Assembly: GCA_950097015.1 (NCBI GenBank)
Contig: CATNEN010000001.1
Location: 5,937,001 to 6,001,000 of the forward strand
DNA length: 64,000 bases
Direction of reading: 5' to 3'
Source: Macrostomum hystrix
Taxonomy: Eukaryota > Platyhelminthes > Macrostomidae
The notes below the pieces were generated by a model. That model was not told the DNA's origin and did not search any database. It saw nothing but the letters and a program-made list of their open reading frames with translations. A program made the position numbers and the translations under genes. Positions within the stretch are counted from its first letter, which is position 1. Each line of letters opens with the position of its first letter. Shown here piece by piece: positions 56,428-64,000 of the stretch.

Positions 56428-58935
56428 TAGCCTTATCTAGGACAGTAGCCGTAGCCTTATCTAGGACAGTAGCCGTAGCCTTATCCAGGACAGTAGCCGT
56501 AGCCTTATCCAGGATAGTAGCCGTAGCCTTATCCAGGACAGTAGCCGTAGCCTTATCTAGGACAGTAGCCGTAGCCTTAACTAGGACAGTAGCCGTAGCC
56601 TTATCTAGGACAGTAGCCGTAGCCTTGTCCAGGATAGTAGCCGTAGCCTTATCTAGGACAGTAGCCGTAGCCTTATCTAGGACAGTAGCCGTAGCCTTAT
56701 CTAGGACAGTAGCCGTAGCCTTGATTATCCAGGACAGTAGGCGTAGCCTTATCCAGGACAGTAGCCGTAGCCTTATCTAGGACAGTAGCCGTAGCCTTAT
56801 CTAGGACAGTAGCCGTAGCCTTATCTAGGACAGTAGCCGTAGCCTTATCTAGGACAGTAGCCGTAGCCTTATCCAGGACAGTAGCCGTAGCCTTATCTAG
56901 GACAGTAGCCGTAGCCTTGTCCAGGATAGTAGCCGTAGCCTTATCTAGGACAGTAGCCGTAGCCTTATCTAGGACAGTAGCCGTAGCCTTATCTAGGACA
57001 GTAGCCGTAGCCTTGTCCAGGATAGTAGCCGTAGCCTTATCTAGGACAGTAGCCGTAGCCTTATCTAGGACAGTAGCCGTAGCCTTATCTAGGACAGTAG
57101 CCGTAGCCTTGATTATCCAGGACAGTAGGCGTAGCCTTATCCAGGACAGTAGCCGTAGCCTTATCTAGGACAGTAGCCGTAGCCTTATCTAGGACAGTAG
57201 CCGTAGCCTTATCTAGGACAGTAGCCGTAGCCTTATCTAGGACAGTAGCCGTAGCCTTATCCAGGACAGTAGCCGTAGCCTTATCTAGGACAGTAGCCGT
57301 AGCCTTGTCCAGGATAGTAGCCGTAGCCTTATCTAGGACAGTAGCCGTAGCCTTATCTAGGACAGTAGCCGTAGCCTTATCTAGGACAGTAGCCGTAGCC
57401 TTGTCCAGGATAGTAGCCGTAGCCTTATCTAGGACAGTAGCCGTAGCCTTATCTAGGACAGTAGCCGTAGCCTTATCTAGGACAGTAGCCGTAGCCTTAT
57501 CTAGGACAGTAGCCGTAGCCTTGTCCAGGATAGTAGCCGTAGCCTTGGTTATCCAGGACAGTAGCCGTAGCCTTGTCCAGGATAGTAGCCGTAGCCTTGG
57601 TTATCCACGACAGTAGCCGTAGCCTTGGTTATCCAGGACAGTAGGCGTAGCCTTATCCAGGACAGTAGCCGTAGCCTTGAAGGACAGTAAGCGTAGCCTT
57701 AACCAAGACAGTAGGCGTAGCCTTATCCAGGACAGTAAGCGTAGCCTTAGCCAAGACAGTAGGTGTAGCCTTGATTATCCTGGGCAGTAGACGTAGCCTT
57801 GATTATCCAGGACAGTAGGCGTAGCCTTGATTATCCAGGACAGTAGCCGTAGCCTTATCCAGGACAGTAGCCGTAGCCTTATCTAGGACAGTAGCCGTAG
57901 CCTTATCTAGGACAGTAGCCGTAGCCTTATCCAGGATAGTAGCCGTAGCCTTATCTAGGACAGTAGGCGTAGCCTTGATTATCCAGGACAGTAGCCGTAG
58001 CCTTATCCAGGACAGTAGGCGTAGCCTTGATTATCCAGGACAGTAGCCGTAGCCTTATCCAGGACAGTAGGCGTAGCCTTATCTAGGACTGTAGCAGTAG
58101 CCTTATTCAGGACAGTAGGCGTAGCCTTATCCAGGACAGTAGCCGTGGCCTTGATTATCCAGGACAGTAGGCGTAGCCTTATCCAGGACAGTAGCCGTAG
58201 CCATATCTAGGACAGTAGCCGTAGCCTTATCTAGGACAGTAGCCGTAGCCTTATCTAGGACAATAGGCGTAGCCTTGATTATCCAGGACAGTAGCCGTAG
58301 CCTTATCCAGTACAGTAGCCGTAGCCTTATCCAGGGCAGTAGACGTAGCCTTGATTATCCAGGACAGTAGCCGTAGCCTTATCCAGTACAGTAGCCGTTG
58401 CCTTATCCAGGGCAGTAGACGTAGCCTTGATTATCCAGGACAGTAGCCGTAGCCTTATCCAGGACAGTAGGCGTAGCCTTATCCAGGACAGTAGCCGTAG
58501 CCTTATCTAGGACAGTAGGCGTAGCCTTGATTATCCAGGACAGTAGCCGTAGCCTTATCTAGGACAGTAGGCGTAGCCTTGATTATCCAGGACAGTAGCC
58601 GTAGCCTTATCCAGGACAGTAGCCGTAGCCTTATCTAGGACAGTAGGCGTAGCCTTGATTATCCAGGACAGTAGCCGTAGCCTTATCTAGGACAGTAGGC
58701 GTAGCCTTGATTATCCAGGACAGTAGGCGTAGCCTTATCCAGGATAGTAGCCGTAGCCTTATCTAGGACAGTAGCCGTAGCCTTATCTAGGACAGTAGCC
58801 GTAGCCTTATCCAGGACAGTAGCCGTAGCCTTATCCAGGACAGTAGCCGTAGCCTTATCTAGGACAGTAGCCGTAGCCTTATCCAGGACAGTAGCCGTAG
58901 CCTTGTCCAGGACAGTAGCCGTAGCCTTATCAAGG
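56428..58935 (+). repeat. 24-bp minisatellite, about 100 units, with 388-bp higher-order copies
   Basis: Units contain CTTATCTAGGACAGTAGCCG followed by TAGC. A 27-bp variant has TTGATTATCCAGGACAGTAG. Marker variants recur 388 bp apart (for example TTGATTATCC at 56721 and 57109), showing block duplication of about 16 units. Open frames such as LSRTVAVA are artefacts. Confidence 0.95.
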
Positions 58936-59645
58936 GTTGCTCCTTCTTGCCTAAGAAGCAGCAATTTCGTTCGAAAACAATGAACTAAAAACCAAGAACA
59001 AATGTTGGAACTTTAAAGTCACAGACAAGCTGATTTGCAAAGTTGTTCAACCAAACAAAGCCATTTCAAAACCTAATCAGTTTTCAAATTAAGGGAGAGC
59101 CTAAACAGGATCTAACAAAGCCTATTTTTCCTTCAGAAATCTGATTGCTTCAGACCGCAACCGAATGTCTAAAAAAATGTTATTGTCACAAATTGTTACT
59201 GAACCAGAACCAATCTCATCTCTTTGACTCTCTTTCATGATGGTCTCTGACTCTCATTCAAGCTCATATACAAGCCGTATAGCTTTAAGTTAATCCTGAC
59301 CTCATCTTAAAAACATCAAAAGCCAACTAAATTTGTTCAGTGGTCCTTTGAGCCACTTGCATTTGACATCTCGACTTTGCCTTTTGAAAGGGAGTTTAGA
59401 AAAATGAGAAAACTTCAAAGTTAAACTTGTTGACTTTCTGAAAAAACATGGCCCTACAATTTTTTGAGTGACTTTGAGTTCAATTCAAATGAAGACAGCT
59501 CAAGTTGACTTTTCGATCTAATTCCTTCACAGCAGGTGCTTTGACCATTGAAGCACTTCTTTGTTCGACAGTCGATTTCTGATTAAAGCAAAAACATTTT
59601 ATCCGTAGTCATTGCAGGCAAGTGAACTTTAAATTTTGATAACAA
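58936..59645. other. Intergenic, nothing recognised
   Basis: Unique sequence between two minisatellites, without coding frames or RNA signals. Confidence 0.4.
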
Positions 59646-59649
59646 TTGT

Positions 59650-60445
59650 CATGAGTGATATTGTGGAGGGATTGTTATCAGTGGATGTTGTGGACGGATT
59701 GTTATCAGTGATATTGTGGAGGGATTGTTATCAGTGGATGTTGTGGACGGATTGTTATCAGTGATATTGTGGACGGATTGTTATCAGTGATGTTGTGGAC
59801 GGATTGTTATCAGTGATATTGTGGAGGGATTGTTATCAGTGGATGTTGTGGAGGGATTGTTATCAGTGATATTGTGGAGGGATTGTTATCATTGATATTG
59901 TGGAGGGATTGTTATCAGTGATATTGTGGAGGGATTGTTATCATTGATATTGTGGAGGGATTGTTATCAGTGATATTGTGGAGGGATTGTTATCAGTGAT
60001 GTTGTGGAGGGATTGTTATCAGTGATATTGTGGAGGGATTGTTATCAGTGATATTGTGGAGGGATTGTTATGAGTGATATTGTGGAGGGATTGTTATGAG
60101 TGATATTGTGGAGGGATTGTTATGAGTGATATTGTGGAGGGATTGTTATGAGTGATATTGTGGAGGGATTGTTATCAGTGATATTGTGGAGGGATTGTTA
60201 TGAGTGATATTGTGGAGGGATTGTTATCAGTGATATTGTGGAGGGATTGTTATCAGTGATGTTGTGGAGGGATTGTTATCAGTGATATTGTGGAGGGATT
60301 GTTATGAGTGATATTGTGGAGGGATTGTTATGAGTGATATTGTGGAGGGATTGTTATCAGTGATATTGTGGAGGGATTGTTATCAGTGATATTGTGGAGG
60401 GATTGTTATCAGTGATGTTGTGGAGGGATTGTTATCAGTGATAAC
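59650..60445 (+). repeat. 26-bp minisatellite, about 30 units
   Basis: Units carry GTGATATTGTGGAGGGATTG followed by TTATCA. Interspersed variants are TTATGA, GTGATGTTG and GTGGATGTTG. Confidence 0.95.
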
Positions 60446-61110
60446 AAGCCAGGAAAAAACATCGGTTCTTATTCGCAAACTAACCAGCTTGATATGACAG
60501 TTGGGTAGTCAGTGCAATACGCTGTGCATAATCCTGCATCGTCGCTGGATATACGAACTATTATCCTGAAGGCTTACTAAGAGAAGTGGTGAAAAAAGGA
60601 GAAACGAATAAGTGGCCCGCTAATAAGTACAGATAGAGCGAGCACGCAAGCCTTGGGCGCGAGGCTGACCATCGCGCAATGAAAAGTGCGTCTTGATTGG
60701 GTCACTTTCTCGCTCACTCAATTCTGTCCTAGTTAAGTCACCCTTTTCCTATCTGTGTATCGGAGTTGAGCTGACTTGTCCTTGCGTGTGGCTCTAATTC
60801 CCCTGCGGACCCACACCCTATTCTAGCATGCACTGAATACCGGCGTCTTATCTGTGGCGGAGGGGTGGGCGCTCGCTCGGGTTGGCTGGCTGGTTCAAGA
60901 TTGGGTGGGGGTGAGAGGGTTGGATCAAGGGCGGGTTCTTATTAACACTGCTGACTCTAAAACACACTTCTAACCCAATTCGCTCCTACATATTCTGTGT
61001 TGCACAGCTCAAAACGTTGAAAAGTCACGTTCCATCACCAAATAATCAGTGCAAGCTGTCTGAACAAGGTAAAAAAACGGACCAACTAGTCAGGCATTCA
61101 TTATTAAGCA
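60446..61110. other. Upstream region of the coiled-coil gene
   Basis: A more GC-rich stretch with GGGTGGGC and GGTTGGCTGGCTGGTT words. It likely holds the promoter, but no TATA box is clear. Confidence 0.4.
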
Positions 61111-63084
61111 ATGGAAGCCAGCGCTAACACAGCCAGTGGAACAGCATCATCAGCGCGATGGTCAACTATCGGTCGTAGAAGTGTTCGCAATTTAACTGCT
61201 CTTTTGAAGCGAGGATCCAACGGGGGAGCTAGCGGTTCTGCAGCGGCCAAGCAGCCTGTGCAGCAGCAGCAGCAGCAACAGCAACAGCAGCAACAACAGC
61301 ATCTTCGCAACAGCAACCGCTTGTCCATGCTAGACAACAACTGTGTCGCTGGATCGAACTGCATTGATCCCAGTAGCTCCAGCAATGTGGCAGTCAAACA
61401 GATAAGCAAGCCAACGCCTCAGCCGTATGAGCAGCAGCAGCCACCGCGCGAGCCTTCAAAGATTCGAACCACAGTCCTAGGCTGTCCGAAGCGTTTGAGA
61501 TCGTCGATGCCGTCAGCAGCGCGCAAGCAGGCCATTGTGCAGCCAACGACGGCAGTACCAACTGCTCCAACGGCGTTCATTGCGCCGTCGCCGCTGTTTG
61601 AAATCCGTCGACAGCATCGAACTGGGAGTTCCAGACTGCGAGCCGATGTTGACGAGAACGCTGACGCCGGCGACTATCCCAGCCTCGTTCTAGAGCTCAA
61701 CGGTCAGCAGTCTCGCCTGAAGCACATCGGCCGTCGGCTGTCCAGTCCCGCAGATGTGTGGGCATTGTTCGCCAGCCAGTGGCCAGCTACTGTGCAATCT
61801 CTAGGCAGCCACTGGCGCATTCAACTGCAGAGATCAGACTGGCCTAGCACCTGCTGGCAGACGATCTCTGGCAACGATTCGGCCATTCATCCGCTGCTGC
61901 GTCGTCTGCCAACGGAGTCTAGGCTGCGAATGGAGTCGACAACTTCCGGCGCTTCAGCAACTGGCTGCAGCTGCGAGTGCACTTGCAAGGCCGAACACGA
62001 TGCCGCAGTCAGTGCCTGTGGCCGCGCCGGCGATGACAATGTCCAAGGAGGCGGCAGTCGGCACAGAATCGAACGCCTGGAGTCTCAGGTTAGTAGGGCT
62101 GCTTGAGCGTAAATAATAATATCAATAACAATACTTGCAGGAGGGCTGTAGGCTTTGGGTCTGGCACGTTTTTAGTGACAGTAGACCCGCAGCCAGCGAG
62201 GAGGCAATTCTGTCCATTCCGCTGACTCCTGAGCACACGCGCACACAAATACTGTACACAGGCATACGCTCACACAGGTGTGTACATATGCACTGATTTA
62301 TTGTTAGGCAGTGTACACTGTGCCTTTGAGTTTTAACACAAATTGCTACCCTTAGGCTGAGATTCGAACTCCAGACCTTTCTAAACTTTCTAAACTGCTC
62401 CGCACAACACCTTCACCCAAGGTGACTTCGATCGCTCGCCAACTGGAGAGACGCCGACTGCGTCTGACAAATCTTCGCGACGAGTGTCGCCAGCTCCGGT
62501 CGGATCGCGACGCTCTGCGACTTGAGCACGACAGCCGGATGCGGGAGACGCGTCAGATGTTCTCCAGCCTGTCCAGCAATGTTCAGCGCATCCTGTCCGG
62601 CTGGTCCGTTAAAACCGCAGCCTCCTGCCCGACTATTGTCATATCCTCCGAGGAGCGCAGCCAAGTTGACGCCGAGCTGCAGTCTTATCGACTGGAAGGC
62701 GAGGAAGTCTGCGCTCTGTTAGACGACGTCGACGCAACAACCAGCGAGCTGCGTCACGATGTTTTGAAGCGTCGCTGCCGGACTAGCGCGGCAGAAGTCG
62801 AGCTGCTGGCGCTGCACTTGAGCCGTGCCACTCAGCGCTTGGCGTCCTTGAAGAATCGATTTCCCGAGCTCGAGTCTCGAACTCGCGACCTCCTGGATAG
62901 AGAAGCGGAAATTGTGGCTGGCGATGAGCGACAGCTCACTGAGGAACAGCAGCGACTGGAGACCTGGCTGCGCCGGGTCAAGAAGCTGACGATGATGCTG
63001 TACACATTCAAGCAGCTGGCTGAGGCTCAGGCGAAAGAGGCGGAAACCGCGGAGCCGAGACCGCTGGTACTGCTCAGAGACAGC
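61111..63084 (+). CDS. Coiled-coil protein of unknown family, 5' part (continues past window)
   Basis: Exons 61111-62088 and 62422-63084 are phase 0 and in frame, giving at least 547 residues. A GTGAGT donor at 63085 shows that more exons follow. Exon 1 begins MEASANTASGTASSARW and has a basic serine-rich N-terminus and a glutamine tract near residue 52. A compact segment with DVWALFASQWPATVQ and LGSHWRIQLQRSDWP follows, then a cysteine cluster CSCECTC. Exon 2 is almost entirely coiled coil, rich in leucine, arginine and glutamate. I do not recognise the family; a cytoskeletal or scaffolding role is only a guess from the coiled coil. Confidence 0.72.
62112..62420 (-). repeat. SINE family A, copy 5, reverse, near full length
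   Basis: The reverse complement has head GTCTGGAGTTCGAATCTCAG, body TTGAGTTTTAACAC reversed, GTGTACACTGCCTAACAATA and GCATATGTACACACCTGTGT. A 3' part GCCTCCTCGCTGGCTGCGGG leads to an ATT-rich tail. It fills most of the intron between the two coiled-coil exons. Confidence 0.8.
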
Positions 63085-63455
63085 GTGAGTACGGGCTAAG
63101 GGTAACACTGTTCAAATAGACTAAGAGATTCTCAATCTTCTTCAATGGTTCTCAGCTGCCTCATTATGCTCAATTTCCATCAGTCACTTTGACAAACAAC
63201 TCCAGTGTGAAAGTGTGAAATGTCACAACAGCGCGGGAGATAAGTGAATGCGCGCTGAGAAAATGAATAATGTATTGAGCATTGCACATGGCAGAATCGC
63301 TTTTTATAAGTAGGGCTTTCCATTATGACAAATGCAGAAAATGCTTAAAAGCAGTCTCATCACTCAAATGCGTCATTTTTTTCTCCGAAAAGGGAAGATT
63401 TTTTGTTAGCACTCGATTAAGCATCACACAAATAAACAGCAAAGTTTGTAACATT
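63085..63455. other. Intron of the coiled-coil gene
   Basis: Nothing recognised. Confidence 0.4.
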
Positions 63456-63905
63456 TCCACTCTGTCACCCTGTCACATTGTCACTCTGTCACATTGTCAC
63501 TCTGTCACATTGTCACTCTGTCACATTGTCACTCTGTCACATTGTCACTCTGTCACACTGTCACTCCGTCACATTGTCACTCTGTCACTCTGTCACTCTG
63601 TCACATTGTCACTCTGTCACATTGTCACTCTGTCAAATTGTCACTTTCACATTGTCACTCTGTCACATTGTCACTCTGTCGCATTGTCACTCTGTCCCAT
63701 TGTCACTCTGTCACTCTGTCACTCTGTCACTCTGTCACTCTGTCACTCTGTCACTCTGTCACTCTGTCACTCTGTCACTCTGTCACTCTGTCACTCTGTC
63801 ACTCTATCACTCTATCACTCTGTCACTCTGTCACTCTATCACATTGTCGCTGTCAGTTCTAGCCAGTTCTAGCCAGTTCTGAGACAGTTCTGTCACATTG
63901 TCACT
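63456..63905 (+). repeat. 8- and 16-bp tandem repeat (intron of the coiled-coil gene)
   Basis: TCACTCTG and TCACATTG octamers alternate in the left half as a 16-bp unit and become a pure TCACTCTG run in the right half. A short CAGTTCTAGC repeat follows. It stays open in three frames with repeats such as LCHSVT, which are artefacts. The final bases to 64000 show nothing further. Confidence 0.93.
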
Positions 63906-64000
63906 CTGGCTGTTCGCTTCAGTTCAGTCGGTCTTCCGTCAAATTTTGTCACCACAAGAACAGTTAGAAAAGCTAGTGTGTTTTACTAAAAATGTCCTGT

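Noticed and set aside
63282..63882. Overlapping frames of LCHSVT repeats
   Set aside because: They are produced by the 8/16-bp repeat in all three frames.

Overview
The window is animal nuclear DNA. Genes are split by GT-AG introns and have TATA boxes and AATAAA signals. The DNA is crowded with minisatellites, tRNA-derived SINEs, MITEs, Helitrons and a Crypton. The gene set (DCAF1, a CCDC181-like cilium protein, a TRIM protein, a multi-domain F-type lectin, secreted glycine-rich proteins like the ALK ectodomain) fits an invertebrate, perhaps a spiralian such as a flatworm or mollusc. That placement is a weak inference; no species is claimed.

1-20 kb: one large minus-strand gene, the orthologue of the CUL4-DDB1 substrate receptor DCAF1 (VprBP). 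I reconstructed 11 exons (19892 down to 1165) that join in a consistent phase into about 1616 residues. Most of its introns carry a private minisatellite. The largest intron also holds an intronless plus-strand gene (13216-16542) for a glutamine-rich protein of 1108 residues.

20-29.5 kb: transposon country. Two adjacent MITEs (21.8-22.7 kb) are followed by two Helitrons joined exactly head to tail (23456-25720 and 25721-27465). Each Helitron holds a broken Pif1-type helicase fragment and the same nested hAT-like MITE. An inverted arm of the first MITE lies just beyond.

29.5-40 kb: an intact Crypton-type tyrosine recombinase (29892-31262), then a tail-to-tail pair of paralogous secreted-protein genes. 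The plus copy (31.6-33 kb) looks decayed. The minus copy (36894-38373) looks intact. Between them lie a perfect 32-copy 15-bp satellite and a 464-bp hAT MITE with an 8-bp target duplication.

40-47.4 kb: a seven-exon gene for a secreted protein with six F-type lectin (fucolectin) domains, one per phase-1 exon, with a TATA box and poly(A) signal. A convergent minus-strand gene of unknown function encodes a C-terminal CxxC...CxxC module.

47.8-64 kb: a CCDC181-like gene (49017-51768), a RING/B-box TRIM gene (53221-56153), a 2.5-kb 24-bp minisatellite, an 0.8-kb 26-bp minisatellite, and the first two exons of a coiled-coil gene that runs off the right edge.

Exon limits were derived by eye from frame, phase and splice consensus. 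They are predictions without transcript support.
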